The notes: a model not told the origin generated them from the letters alone. DNA of 64,000 bases from JBDSSS01 sp963764195 (GCA_963764195.1 CAVXRG010000002.1:248001-312000); one strand, 5' to 3'; shown: positions 34,476-43,427, counted from the first letter of the stretch. Program-made: numbers and translations.

Positions 34476-35623
34476 CGATGGACGTGTCCACCCACCCCGA
34501 GCCGGGCCGCGTCGCCGCCGACGCGATCCTGCTCGGGCTGGCGCGCGCGCTGCGGGCCGCGGGGGTCGCGGTGACGGCCGACCGCGAGCGGACCTTCCTC
34601 GAGGCGGCGGCGACGGTGGGACTCGAGGAGCGGCGCCGCGTCTACTGGGCCGGGCGCGCGACGCTCACCTCCTCACCGGCCGACATCGAGCGCTACGAGA
34701 AGGTCTTCGCCGCGTGGTTCTCCGGGGAGCGGCTGACCCGGGGCCAGCGACACGAGGACCGTCGCCAGCCGGTCCGCCAGGCACCGCTCACCGAGCCTGC
34801 GGAGGGCGGCGCCGAGGAGGGCGACGACGAGGTGGTCCGCGCGCAGGCGAGCGCGCAGGAGGTGCTGCGCCACCGCGACGTCGCGACGCTCAGCCCCGCC
34901 GAGCGGGCCGTCGCGGGTCGGCTGTTCGCCACCCTGCGGCCCCGACCGCCGCGCCGCCGGGCCCGGCGGCACGTGCGCGCGCGCACCGGTCTCGTCGACG
35001 GTCCCGCCACCCTGCGCGAGCAGCTACGGCGGATGGGTGAGCCGGGCCGGGTCCACCACCGACGCAGCGGGACCCGGCCCCGACGGATCGTCCTGCTCAT
35101 CGACGTCTCCGGGTCGATGAGCGCTTACGCCGACAGCCTGCTCCGGCTCGCCCACGCCTTCGTCCAGGCCGACCGCGCCGACGGTGGGCCACACACGACG
35201 GAGGTCTTCACGATGGGGACCCGGCTCACCCACGTCACGCGGGCGCTGCGCGAGCGCGACCCCGACCGGGCCCTCCTGCTCGCTGGGCAAGCAGTGCCCG
35301 ACTGGTCGGGCGGCACCCGGCTCGGCGAGGCGATCGGGGCCTTCCTCGACCGCTGGGGCCGGCGCGGGATGGCGCGGGGCGCCGTCACCGTCGTGTTCAG
35401 CGACGGCTGGGAGCGGGAGGGCCCGGAGCTGCTCGGGGAGCAGATGCGCCGCCTCGCCGCGCTGTCGCACCGGGTCGTCTGGTCCAACCCGCACCGGGGC
35501 AAGCTCGGTTACCAACCGGTGCAGCAGGGCATCGTCGCGGCGCTGCCGCACATCGACGACTTCGTCGCGGGGCACTCGCTCGCGGCGTTCGAGGAGCTGA
35601 TCGAGGTGGTGGCGCGTGCGTGA
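34472..35623 (+). CDS. VWA-domain protein, CoxE-like
   Basis: The product has 383 aa. The N-terminal ~190 residues are helical with a strongly basic stretch (RPRPPRRRARRHVR). The VWA domain starts near residue 205 with IVLLIDVSGSMSAYADSLL, and the rest of the metal site includes SGGTRLGEA and VVFSDGWEREG. It follows the MoxR ATPase by a GTGA overlap, the usual CoxD-CoxE order. An ATG six bases inside is an alternative start. It probably serves as the substrate-binding partner of the ATPase during maturation of the Mo enzyme. Confidence 0.87.
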   Translation: MTMDVSTHPEPGRVAADAILLGLARALRAAGVAVTADRERTFLEAAATVGLEERRRVYWAGRATLTSSPADIERYEKVFAAWFSGERLTRGQRHEDRRQPVRQAPLTEPAEGGAEEGDDEVVRAQASAQEVLRHRDVATLSPAERAVAGRLFATLRPRPPRRRARRHVRARTGLVDGPATLREQLRRMGEPGRVHHRRSGTRPRRIVLLIDVSGSMSAYADSLLRLAHAFVQADRADGGPHTTEVFTMGTRLTHVTRALRERDPDRALLLAGQAVPDWSGGTRLGEAIGAFLDRWGRRGMARGAVTVVFSDGWEREGPELLGEQMRRLAALSHRVVWSNPHRGKLGYQPVQQGIVAALPHIDDFVAGHSLAAFEELIEVVARA

Positions 35624-36791
35624 GGTGCTGACGGAGCTGATGCAGTGGTGGTCGGCCGGGGAGAGCGTCGGGGTCGGGACCGTCGTCGGCACGTGGCGCT
35701 CGGCTCCGCGACCGGCCGGCGCCTCGATGCTCGTCGGCCCGGACGGCACCGCCGTCGGGTCGGTGTCGGGCGGCTGTGTCGAGGGCGCGGTCTACGAGCT
35801 CGGCCAGGAGGTGGTCGCCTCCGGTCGACCCGTGCTCCAGCGCTACGGGGTGAGCGACGACGACGCGTATGCCGTGGGTCTCACCTGCGGCGGCATCCTC
35901 GACGTCTTCGTCGAGGAGGTCTCCCGGGCGAGCTTCCCCGAGCTCGGCACCGTCGCCGCGCAGATCGAGGCCGGGCGACCGGTCGCCGTCGTGACGGTCA
36001 TCGAGCACCCGGAGCCGTCGTGGGTGGGCCGGCGGGTCGTCGTGCACTCCGAGGAGGACGACGAGGGGGCCGCCCCGGCCGCTGCGCCGGCATCGCTGGG
36101 GAGCGCGCGGGCGGACGCCGCCGTTCGCGACGACGCCCGGGGGATGCTTGCCGGCGGGCGCACCGGCATCATCACCTACGGCCCGGACGGGGAGCGGCGC
36201 GGCGAGGGGATGCGGGTCTTCGTCGCGTCCTACGCGCCGAAGCCGCGGATGCTCGTGTTCGGCGCGATCGACTTCGCGGCGGCCGTCGCCCGGGTCGGCG
36301 GCTTCCTCGGCTACCACGTGACCGTGTGCGACGCCCGGCCCGTCTTCGCGACGACCTCGCGCTTCCCCGGGGCGGACGAGGTCATCGTGCGTTGGCCGAG
36401 CGACTACCTGCGCGACGAGGTCGACGCCGGGCGGGTCGACGAGCGGACCGTGATCGCGGTGCTCACCCACGACCCCAAGTTCGACGTGCCGCTGCTCGAG
36501 CTGGCGCTGCGCCTGCCCGAGGTGGCCTACATCGGGGCGATGGGCTCGCGGCGCACCCACGAGGACCGGCTCGCCCGGTTGCGCGAGGTCGGCCTCGAGG
36601 AGCACGAGCTGGCCCGGATGAGCTCGCCGATCGGCCTCGACCTGGGCGCGCGGACGCCCGAGGAGACAGCGGTCTCGATCGCGGCGGAGATCATCGCGCA
36701 GCGCTGGGGCGGCGCGGGTGAGCGGCTCGCGGCGACCGAGGGGCCGATCCACCACCACCATCCGGCCCACGACGGCGAGCCGCCGGCCTGA
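35616..36791 (+). CDS. XdhC/CoxF-family maturation protein
   Basis: The product has 391 aa. The N-terminal XdhC/CoxI domain shows VVGTWRSAPRPAGASMLV, the Cys-containing GSVSGGCVEGAVYE and GLTCGGILDVFVEEV. The C-terminal Rossmann domain includes MLVFGAIDFAAAVA, VAYIGAMGSRRTHEDR and MSSPIGLDLGARTPEETA. XdhC binds the Mo cofactor and supports its sulfuration before insertion. It overlaps the CoxE-like gene by 8 bp and ends at a strong terminator, so the four accessory genes form one unit. A His-rich tail (IHHHHPAHD) may bind metal. Confidence 0.88.
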   Translation: MREVLTELMQWWSAGESVGVGTVVGTWRSAPRPAGASMLVGPDGTAVGSVSGGCVEGAVYELGQEVVASGRPVLQRYGVSDDDAYAVGLTCGGILDVFVEEVSRASFPELGTVAAQIEAGRPVAVVTVIEHPEPSWVGRRVVVHSEEDDEGAAPAAAPASLGSARADAAVRDDARGMLAGGRTGIITYGPDGERRGEGMRVFVASYAPKPRMLVFGAIDFAAAVARVGGFLGYHVTVCDARPVFATTSRFPGADEVIVRWPSDYLRDEVDAGRVDERTVIAVLTHDPKFDVPLLELALRLPEVAYIGAMGSRRTHEDRLARLREVGLEEHELARMSSPIGLDLGARTPEETAVSIAAEIIAQRWGGAGERLAATEGPIHHHHPAHDGEPPA

Positions 36792-36792
36792 G

Positions 36793-36827
36793 CGACGGGC
36801 CCAGCGGCATACGCGCTGGGCCCGTCG
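36793..36827. terminator. Strong bidirectional hairpin terminator
   Basis: Perfect 14-bp arms 36793-36806 and 36814-36827 (CGACGGGCCCAGCG and its complement) enclose a 7-nt loop GCATACG. It sits between convergent genes. Loop and arm base together contain the GGCATAC word that recurs through the window. Confidence 0.85.
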
Positions 36828-36847
36828 GCTCGGGGTGGGGGGAGGGG

Positions 36848-37891
36848 TCAGTGCGAGCTGGAGGTCTTCCAGAGGTTGATGCCGCCCTCGACGGCGTGCC
36901 GGTCGATCTTGTCGAGCTCGTCGTCGCTGAACTCGAGGTTGTCGAGCGCGCCGAGGCTGTTCTCCAGCTGGGCGACGCTCGAGGCGCCGATGAGGACCGA
37001 GGTCACCCGGGCGTCGCGCAGGATCCACGCGAGGGCGAGCTGGGCGAGGGTCTGGCCACGGGTCTTCGCGATCCGGTTGAGTGCGCGGACGTGCTTCATC
37101 GTCTGCTCGGTGAGCAGGTCGGGCGAGAGCGACTTGCCCTGCGACGCCCGGGAGCCCGCAGGAACGCCCTTGAGGTACTTGTCGGTGAGCATGCCCTGCG
37201 CGAGCGGTGAGAAGGCGATGCAGCCGACGCCCTCGACACCGAGCACGTCGAGCAGGTCCTCCTCGACCCAGCGGTTGAGCATCGAGTAGCTCGGCTGGTG
37301 GATGAGCAGCGGGGTCCCGAGGTCGCGGAGGATCTCGATGGCCTCCTTGGTGCGGGGGCCGGAGTAGGACGAGATGCCGACGTAGAGGGCCTTGCCCTGA
37401 CGGACGGCGGTGTCGAGGGCGCCCATCGTCTCCTCGAGCGGCGTCGTCTCGTCGAAACGGTGGCTGTAGAAGATGTCGACGTAGTCGAGGCCCATCCGCT
37501 GCAGCGACCGGTCGAGGGAAGCCAGGACGTACTTGCGCGAGCCGCCGCCCTGACCGTAGGGGCCGGGCCACATGTCGTAGCCGGCCTTGGACGAGATGAT
37601 CAGCTCGTCGCGATAGGGCGCGAAGTCCTGCGCATAGATCGTGCCGAAGTTGCGCTCGGCGCTGCCGTAGGGCGGGCCGTAGTTGTTGGCGAGGTCGAAG
37701 TGGGTCACGCCGAGGTCGAAGGCGCGGCGCAGCGTGGCCCGCTGGCTCTCCAGCGGGACGTCGTCCCCGAAGTTGTGCCACAGCCCCAGCGAGACGGCGG
37801 GGAGGTCGAGACCGCTCCGGCCGGTGCGGCGGTAGGTCATCGAGTCGTAGCGGGAACGGAGGGCCTGGTAGTCGTCGGCGTGCATCGTCAT
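36848..37891 (-). CDS. Aldo/keto reductase, YghZ/AKR14-like
   Basis: The product has 347 aa and an NADPH-dependent reductase barrel. Catalytic residues are visible as Asp in GVTHFDLANNYG (Asp, then Tyr in NNYGPPYGSAE), Lys in IISSKAGYDMWPGPYG and His in VDIFYSHRFD. The long GYDMWPGPYGQGGGSRKY segment is typical of the L-glyceraldehyde-3-phosphate/methylglyoxal reductase group. ATGs at 37891 and 37885 are both usable; GGGGG lies before both. It is read against the cox genes and separates the accessory from the structural cox operons, so a link with them is not supported. Confidence 0.9.
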   Translation of the reverse strand: MTMHADDYQALRSRYDSMTYRRTGRSGLDLPAVSLGLWHNFGDDVPLESQRATLRRAFDLGVTHFDLANNYGPPYGSAERNFGTIYAQDFAPYRDELIISSKAGYDMWPGPYGQGGGSRKYVLASLDRSLQRMGLDYVDIFYSHRFDETTPLEETMGALDTAVRQGKALYVGISSYSGPRTKEAIEILRDLGTPLLIHQPSYSMLNRWVEEDLLDVLGVEGVGCIAFSPLAQGMLTDKYLKGVPAGSRASQGKSLSPDLLTEQTMKHVRALNRIAKTRGQTLAQLALAWILRDARVTSVLIGASSVAQLENSLGALDNLEFSDDELDKIDRHAVEGGINLWKTSSSH

Positions 37892-37935
37892 ACCCCCATC
37901 TTTCCCCTCCGGGCCGCGTGGATCACGACCTGCTC

Positions 37936-37964
37936 TTGTCAGGGGGGTCGGCGCGGGTGACAAT
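37936..37964 (+). promoter_or_regulatory. Sigma-70-like promoter of the cox structural operon
   Basis: TTGTCA (37936-37941) and GACAAT (37959-37964) are separated by 17 bp. The start site would fall near 37971, giving a leader of about 37 nt with AGGAAGG before the coxS ATG. This is the best housekeeping-type promoter seen in the window. Confidence 0.65.
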
Positions 37965-38007
37965 CGCGCCAAGGGAAGCCACTGCAGCGCAGCAGGAAGG
38001 TACACGA

Positions 38008-38550
38008 ATGACCCGCATCAAGGTGACCGTCGACGGAGTCTCCTACTCCGACGAGGTCGAACCGAGGACCCTCCTGGTCCACTACCTCCGAACCGACGTC
38101 GGCAAGACCGGCACGGTCGTCGGCTGTGACACGAGCAACTGCGGGGCGTGCACCGTGCACCTCGACGGTGTGAGCGTCAAGTCGTGCAACGTCCTCGCCG
38201 TGCAGGCCGACGGCCACGAGGTGACGACCATCGAGGGGCTCTCGGAGCACGGCGAGCTGCACCCGATGCAGCAGGCCTTCCACGAGTGCCACGCCCTCCA
38301 GTGCGGCTACTGCACGCCGGGCATGATCATGCAGGCCTGCGACCTGCTCAAGAACAACCCCGACCCCACCGAGTCAGAGATCCGTGAGGGCATGGAGGGC
38401 AACCTCTGTCGGTGCACGGGCTACCAGAACATCGTCAAGGCGGTCCAGCAGGCCGCGGGCGCGATGAGCGCCTCGGGCCAGCAGGGCCGCGACGACGTCG
38501 CCGACACCCCCGCCGCCCCCGCCGCGAGCGAGTCGGCGGTGAACGCATGA
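38008..38550 (+). CDS. coxS: CO-dehydrogenase-type iron-sulfur small subunit
   Basis: The product has 180 aa. An N-terminal plant-ferredoxin domain holds one 2Fe-2S cluster (GCDTSNCGACTVHL and the later Cys in VKSCNVLA), and a helical domain holds the second (LQCGYCTPGMIM and NLCRCTGYQNI). It passes electrons between the Mo centre in CoxL and FAD in CoxM. About 30 Ala/Ser-rich residues follow the normal end. AGGAAGG precedes the ATG; the stop overlaps the coxL start by ATGA. Confidence 0.92.
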   Translation: MTRIKVTVDGVSYSDEVEPRTLLVHYLRTDVGKTGTVVGCDTSNCGACTVHLDGVSVKSCNVLAVQADGHEVTTIEGLSEHGELHPMQQAFHECHALQCGYCTPGMIMQACDLLKNNPDPTESEIREGMEGNLCRCTGYQNIVKAVQQAAGAMSASGQQGRDDVADTPAAPAASESAVNA

Positions 38551-41030
38551 CCATCACCGAGGACGCCCCGGCCCAGTCCACCCCCGAGATCGGTCGGGCC
38601 CGCCGGCGCAAGGAGGACCAGCGCCTCATCACCGGTCGCACCCGCTGGACCGACAACATCGTGCTTCCCGGGATGCTCCACCTCGCGATGGTGCGCAGCC
38701 CCTTCGCCCACGCCAAGATCACCGCGATCAACGTCGACGAGGCCAAGGCTGCGCCGGGCGTCGTCACCGTCGTCACCGGCGAGGACGTCAAGGACGAGCA
38801 GGGAGCGATCGCCAACGCGTGGCCGATCACGCCCGACCAGGTCACGCCCACCCACCTCCCGGTCGCGATCGACCGGGTCGCGTGCGCCGGCGAGATCGTC
38901 GCCGTCGTCGTGGCTCGCACCCCCGCCGAGGCCCGCGACGCCGCCGAGCTCGTCGACGTCGACTACGAGGAGCTGCCCGCGGCGCTCGACCTCAAGGAGG
39001 CGGCGGCCGACACGGTCCTCGCCCACCCCGACCTCGGCACGAACAAGTCGGCGCTGTGGAAGCTCGACTCCGCCGAGCAGGGCTCCGGCGGTGACGTCGA
39101 GGAGGCCATCGCCAAGGCCCGCACCGACGGCATCGTCATCGAGCGGGAGTACCGCCAGCAGCGGCTCATCCCGGCGTTCATGGAGCCGCGCTCCGTCGTC
39201 GTCGACCCGACCGCCGAGCAGCTGACCGTCTGGTCCTCCACCCAGGTGCCGCACATCCTGCGCTTCCTCGTCGCGGCCGTGATGGGGGTGCCGGAGTCGA
39301 AGCTGCGGATCATCGCCCCTGACGTCGGTGGCGGCTTCGGCGGCAAGCTCCAGACGACGCCGGAGGAGTTCATCACGATCGCCCTGGCCCGTCGCCTCGG
39401 CAAGCCGCTGAAGTACACCGAGACCCGGTCGGAGTCGCTCGTCTCGGGCCACCACGGCCGCGACCAGTGGCAGAAGCTCACCCTCTCCGCGGAGAAGGAC
39501 GGCACGGTCACCGGCCTCAAGGTCCACCTGCTCGCCGACATGGGCGCCTACATCGGCGTCGTCGGCGGCGGGGTGCCGGTCCTCGGCGCCTGGATGTACA
39601 ACTCGATCTACAAGTTCCCCGCCTACCAGTTCACCTGCCAGACGGTGCTGACCAACAAGACCTGGGTCGACGCCTACCGCGGCGCAGGTCGCCCCGAGGC
39701 GACGTACGCCATCGAGCGGATCATGGACGAGCTCGCGGCCGAGGTCGGGGTCGACCCGCTCGCCATCCGCGAGCAGAACTGGATCACCGAGGACGAGTTC
39801 CCCTTCACCAGCGTCGCCGGGATGACCTACGACTCCGGCAGCTACGAGAAGGCGACGGCCAAGGCGAAGGAGCTCTTCGGCTACGACGAGCTGCGCGCCG
39901 AGCAGAAGCGGCGTCGCGAGTCCGGTGACCCGGTGCAGCTCGGGATCGGCATCTCGACCTTCACCGAGATGTGCGGCCTGGCCCCCTCGCGGGTGCTCGG
40001 GTCGCTCGACTACGGCGCCGGCGGCTGGGAGCACGCGAGCATCCGGATGCTCGCGACGGGCAAGGTCGAGGTGCTGACCGGCGCCTCCGCCCACGGCCAG
40101 GGGCACGAGACGGCGTGGAGCCAGATCGTCTCCGACCGGCTCGGGGTGCCCTTCGAGGACATCGAGGTGCTGCACGGCGACACGCAGATCTCGCACAAGG
40201 GGATGGACACCTACGGCTCGCGCTCGCTCGTCGTGGGCGGCGAGGCCATCGTGCGGGCCGCCGACAAGGTCATCGAGCGGGCCCGGCCGATCGCTGCGCA
40301 CCTGCTCGAGGCGAGCGTCGACGACCTCGAGTTCGTCGGGGGTCGCTTCGGCGTCAAGGGGACCGACAAGGGGGTGACGATGGCTGAGCTGGCCCTCGCC
40401 TCCTTCGCGGCCCACAACCTCCCCGACGGGGTCGAGCCCGGCCTCGACGCCGACGCGACCTACGACCCGGTGAACTTCTCCTTCCCGCACGGGACCCACT
40501 TGTGCGCCATGGAGATCGACACCGAGACGGGCGCGTCGACGATGCGCAAGTACGTCTGCGTCGACGACATCGGCAACATCATCAACCCGCTCATCGTCGA
40601 GGGCCAGATGCACGGTGGGCTCGTCCAGGGCATCGCCCAGGCGCTCTGGGAGGGTGCGGAGTTCGACGACAACGGCACCCTCGTGACGGGGTCCTTCGTC
40701 GACTACACGCTGCCGACGGCGGCCGACACGATCAACTACGTCAGCGAGCACACCACCTCGCCTGCGACGTCGAACTCGTTGGGCACCAAGGGAGTCGGTG
40801 AGGCAGGGACCATCGCGTCAACTCCGGCCGTCGTCAACGCCGTCGTCGACGCGATCCGCCACTTCGGCGTCAGCGACATCCTCATGCCGTGCACGCCCGA
40901 GCGGGTCTGGAACGCCATCCAGTCCGGCTCGAAGACCGACCCGGACGAGGGCGAGCGTGAGGGGCAGCCGCACTTCGACGCGGACGCCCCCAACCAAGCC
41001 GTCCCGTCCACCGAAGGTGGTGCCCTGTGA
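38547..41030 (+). CDS. coxL: Form II CO-dehydrogenase-like Mo-binding large subunit
   Basis: The product has 827 aa, with the xanthine-dehydrogenase-family fold (a/b hammerhead domain in the first ~150 residues, then two Mo-cofactor domains: VGGGFGGKLQTTPEE, QGHETAWSQIVSD, TKGVGEAGTIASTPAVVNAV). The active-site loop reads AYRGAGR. This is the form II signature; genuine CO dehydrogenases (form I) have AYRCSFR with the Cu-binding Cys, which is missing here. The catalytic Glu in KGVGEAGT is kept. So the enzyme is an active-looking Mo hydroxylase whose substrate may not be CO. Coupled to both neighbours by 4-bp overlaps. Confidence 0.92.
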   Translation: MTITEDAPAQSTPEIGRARRRKEDQRLITGRTRWTDNIVLPGMLHLAMVRSPFAHAKITAINVDEAKAAPGVVTVVTGEDVKDEQGAIANAWPITPDQVTPTHLPVAIDRVACAGEIVAVVVARTPAEARDAAELVDVDYEELPAALDLKEAAADTVLAHPDLGTNKSALWKLDSAEQGSGGDVEEAIAKARTDGIVIEREYRQQRLIPAFMEPRSVVVDPTAEQLTVWSSTQVPHILRFLVAAVMGVPESKLRIIAPDVGGGFGGKLQTTPEEFITIALARRLGKPLKYTETRSESLVSGHHGRDQWQKLTLSAEKDGTVTGLKVHLLADMGAYIGVVGGGVPVLGAWMYNSIYKFPAYQFTCQTVLTNKTWVDAYRGAGRPEATYAIERIMDELAAEVGVDPLAIREQNWITEDEFPFTSVAGMTYDSGSYEKATAKAKELFGYDELRAEQKRRRESGDPVQLGIGISTFTEMCGLAPSRVLGSLDYGAGGWEHASIRMLATGKVEVLTGASAHGQGHETAWSQIVSDRLGVPFEDIEVLHGDTQISHKGMDTYGSRSLVVGGEAIVRAADKVIERARPIAAHLLEASVDDLEFVGGRFGVKGTDKGVTMAELALASFAAHNLPDGVEPGLDADATYDPVNFSFPHGTHLCAMEIDTETGASTMRKYVCVDDIGNIINPLIVEGQMHGGLVQGIAQALWEGAEFDDNGTLVTGSFVDYTLPTAADTINYVSEHTTSPATSNSLGTKGVGEAGTIASTPAVVNAVVDAIRHFGVSDILMPCTPERVWNAIQSGSKTDPDEGEREGQPHFDADAPNQAVPSTEGGAL

Positions 41031-41884
41031 TCCCCGCATCGTTCGACTACCTCGCGCCCACGTCGGTGTCCGAGGCGATCGACGCCCTCGTCGAGCACGG
41101 TGACGAGGCGAAGATCCTCGCCGGCGGCCAGTCGCTGCTGCCGATCCTGCGGATGCGGCTCAACGCGCCGGGGGTCGTCATCGACCTCGGCAAGATCAGC
41201 GAGCTGCAGGGGGTGACGGAGGAGGGCGACCACCTCGTCATCGGCGCGATGACGACGTATGCCGCCGTGCTCGCCTCCGAGGCGATCAGCACCCACGCGG
41301 CGCTGCTGTCCAAGGCGATCGCGACCGTCGCGGACCCGCAGATCCGGCACCGCGGGACGATCGGCGGCGCGCTCGTGCACGCCGATCCCGCCGGTGACGT
41401 CGGTGCGCCGGTGCTCGCGCTCGGGGCCGAGTTCGTCATCGCCGGGGTGGGTGGGCAGACCCGCACCGTGGCGGCGGACGACTTCTTCGAGGACCTCTTC
41501 AGCACGGCGGTGGGGGAGGACGAGCTGCTCACGCAGATCCGCGTCCCCAAGCACACCGGCTGGGGTGCGCACTACGAGAAGTTCGTCCGGGTCAGCCACC
41601 AGTGGTCGATCGTCGGCATCGCCGCCACCGTCCGCAGCGAGGGTGGCTCGATCGCCGAGGCCCGCGTCGGGCTCACCAACATGGGCTCGACCCCGTTGCG
41701 GGCCAGGGCCGTCGAGGAGGCCCTCGTCGGCAAGGAGGCGACGGACGAGGCCGTGCGGGCCGCCGTCGCCGCCGTGGCCGAGGGCACCAACCCGCCCTCC
41801 GACCTCAACGGCAACAGCGACTACCGCAAGCACCTCGCCACGGTGCTCACCCGGCGAGCGGTGCTCGCGGCAGCGGGGGCGTGA
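41027..41884 (+). CDS. coxM: FAD-binding medium subunit of the CO-dehydrogenase-like enzyme
   Basis: The product has 285 aa. The FAD-binding motifs of the family are present: AKILAGGQSLLPILRMRL near residue 30 and TVADPQIRHRGTIGGALVHA near residue 100. The C-terminal domain is the CO_deh_flav_C type. It takes electrons from CoxS and hands them to an acceptor, probably quinone. The GTG start overlaps the coxL stop. The order S-L-M is the form II order, whereas form I clusters are usually M-S-L. Confidence 0.92.
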   Translation: MIPASFDYLAPTSVSEAIDALVEHGDEAKILAGGQSLLPILRMRLNAPGVVIDLGKISELQGVTEEGDHLVIGAMTTYAAVLASEAISTHAALLSKAIATVADPQIRHRGTIGGALVHADPAGDVGAPVLALGAEFVIAGVGGQTRTVAADDFFEDLFSTAVGEDELLTQIRVPKHTGWGAHYEKFVRVSHQWSIVGIAATVRSEGGSIAEARVGLTNMGSTPLRARAVEEALVGKEATDEAVRAAVAAVAEGTNPPSDLNGNSDYRKHLATVLTRRAVLAAAGA

Positions 41885-41953
41885 CCCGGTGAGCACAGAC
41901 GCACACGCGGCGGTCTCGCCTGCCCACGCAGCGGGGCGACGGGGGGCCATCCG

Positions 41954-42700
41954 GTGGACCTGACCCACTCCTTCACCGTCCCCACCTCGCCCGACGACGC
42001 CTGGGCCCTGTTCATGGACCTCGAGAAGGTCGGCGGTTGCTTCCCCGGGGCGACCGTCACCGAGGTCGACGACGACAGCTTCTCCGGCACGGTCAAGGTC
42101 AAGCTCGGCCCGATCGCGCTCGTCTACTCCGGCTCCGGCTCCTTCGTCGAGCGGGACGACGCGGCCCACCGCGCCGTCATCGCGGCCAAGGGCAAGGACA
42201 AGCGGGGCAACGGCACCGCGGGGGCCACGGTGTCGATCGAGCTCAGCCCCGACGGCGCCGGCACCCGTGCCGACGTCGTGACGGACCTGACCGTGACGGG
42301 CAAGCCGGCGCAGTTCGGCCGGGGCGTCATGCAGGACGTCTCCGACAAGCTGCTCCAGGCCTTCGTGGCCTGCGTCGAGAAGCAGCTGACCACGGAGCAG
42401 CCGGAGCAGCCGGAGCAGCCGGAGCAGCCGGAGCAGCCGGAGCAGCCGGGGCAGCCGGGTGAGCCGGATGCGGCGCCGGCGCACTCGGCCGGCGCGGCTC
42501 CGGTCGAGGCGGCGGCTGAGGAGGCGGTGACCGCCGTTCCCCCGCGCCGGGTGACCTCCGCGGTGGAGGAGGACGACAGCCTCGACCTCGGGGCGGCGGT
42601 GCTACCGGTGCTGATGCAGCGCTACGCCGGGTTCGCGGCGGCTGGTCTCGTCGGCGTCCTCATCGGTTGGCTCTTCGCGCGTCGGGGCGGCGCGGACTGA
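41954..42700 (+). CDS. coxG: CoxG-like SRPBCC membrane-anchor protein
   Basis: The product has 248 aa. Residues 1-145 are a CoxG-type SRPBCC domain (MDLTHSFTVPTSPDDAW, VGGCFPGATV, RGVMQDVSDKLLQAF). Then come a low-complexity linker with six EQP repeats and one hydrophobic helix near the C terminus (FAAAGLVGVLIGWLFARR). CoxG is needed to hold CO dehydrogenase to the inner membrane face; the C-terminal helix suits that job. It starts 69 bp after coxM with a GTG. The linker is coded by a perfect 9-bp repeat and so may vary in length between strains. Confidence 0.87.
   Translation: MDLTHSFTVPTSPDDAWALFMDLEKVGGCFPGATVTEVDDDSFSGTVKVKLGPIALVYSGSGSFVERDDAAHRAVIAAKGKDKRGNGTAGATVSIELSPDGAGTRADVVTDLTVTGKPAQFGRGVMQDVSDKLLQAFVACVEKQLTTEQPEQPEQPEQPEQPEQPGQPGEPDAAPAHSAGAAPVEAAAEEAVTAVPPRRVTSAVEEDDSLDLGAAVLPVLMQRYAGFAAAGLVGVLIGWLFARRGGAD
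42395..42457 (+). repeat. 9-bp minisatellite coding for EQP repeats in CoxG
   Basis: GAGCAGCCG is repeated six times without change (42395-42448), then once with a single change (GGGCAGCCG). It keeps the reading frame and lengthens the linker between the SRPBCC domain and the membrane helix by three residues per unit. Confidence 0.9.
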
Positions 42701-42899
42701 CCCGTACCCCACCTCGCGCGCTCCGCGGCGGCCTGGCCGGCACCGGTCGGGCCGCCGCGTTTTCTTGCGCTGGGCGTGTCGCGGACGGGGGGTCGGTCGC
42801 GGTCCTACATTGAGCCTGGGTCCGCCGGATCCGGGCCACCCTCGGGCGGCCGAAAGTCCCCGTGTCACAAGCGGACTCGGGCCAGGGAAGGAACGCACA

Positions 42900-43427
42900 A
42901 TGAGGGCTACAGCTCGGCTGGCCGCAGTTGTCCTAGCGACAGGTTCTGCGGTCATGGCGGTGGGCGTGGTGCCCGCCGAGGCCGCCCAGCGGTGCGCCGG
43001 CAGCACGTATGCCGGACGATGCATCACCACGTCGAACATCGTCAAGAAGTCCACGGTGGTGGAGTCGGTCCCGTTGACGAACTCCTCGAAGTACACCGCG
43101 ACGATGCACTGCTCCTTCACGACCTCGATCAGCCGCAGCTACGCCAACAGCGTCTCCCTCACGGCGAGCCTCAAGGCCTCCGTCTGGGGCGTGGCCGAAG
43201 CCAGCGTCTCGGGGACCCAGCAGGTGACGCTCACGCAGACCGCCAGCCAGGCGACGACCGCTGGTGGGTCGGTGAGCCTGCCCCCGGGTGGGCGCGTGAT
43301 CTGCCAGCGAGTGTACGGCTACTACACGATGACGACGAAGGTCGACGAGTGGGGCCCGGGGTCGGTCGACCGGACCATGACCTCGACCGTGCCGTTCTCG
43401 TTCGGCGTCAAGATCATCAACGGCTGA
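42900..43427 (+). CDS. Secreted protein of unknown function, beta-rich with alternating Ser/Thr
   Basis: The product has 175 aa. GGAAGGA precedes the ATG. A clear signal peptide ends near residue 29 (AEAAQRC), so the protein is exported. Four Cys remain in the mature part. The middle (SYANSVSLTASLKASVWG through SQATTAGGSVSLPPGG) alternates small polar and hydrophobic residues in long strands, then VICQRVYGYYTMTTKV. This pattern resembles the stem strands of aerolysin/ETX-MTX2-like pore-forming proteins, but no family motif proves it. It has its own upstream region (199 bp gap) and no functional neighbours. Confidence 0.7.
   Translation: MRATARLAAVVLATGSAVMAVGVVPAEAAQRCAGSTYAGRCITTSNIVKKSTVVESVPLTNSSKYTATMHCSFTTSISRSYANSVSLTASLKASVWGVAEASVSGTQQVTLTQTASQATTAGGSVSLPPGGRVICQRVYGYYTMTTKVDEWGPGSVDRTMTSTVPFSFGVKIING

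Noticed and set aside
38421..40751. 776-codon open frame antisense to coxL
   Set aside because: A shadow of coxL codon usage; no conserved motif, no ribosome site. The same applies to long antisense frames at 7601-9310, 9484-11163, 44325-46334, 47273-49225, 50797-53082 and 53866-56130.
41889..41963. 24-codon ORF between coxM and coxG
   Set aside because: It has a GTG start and ends inside coxG, but no ribosome site and no sign of a leader peptide. Probably chance.
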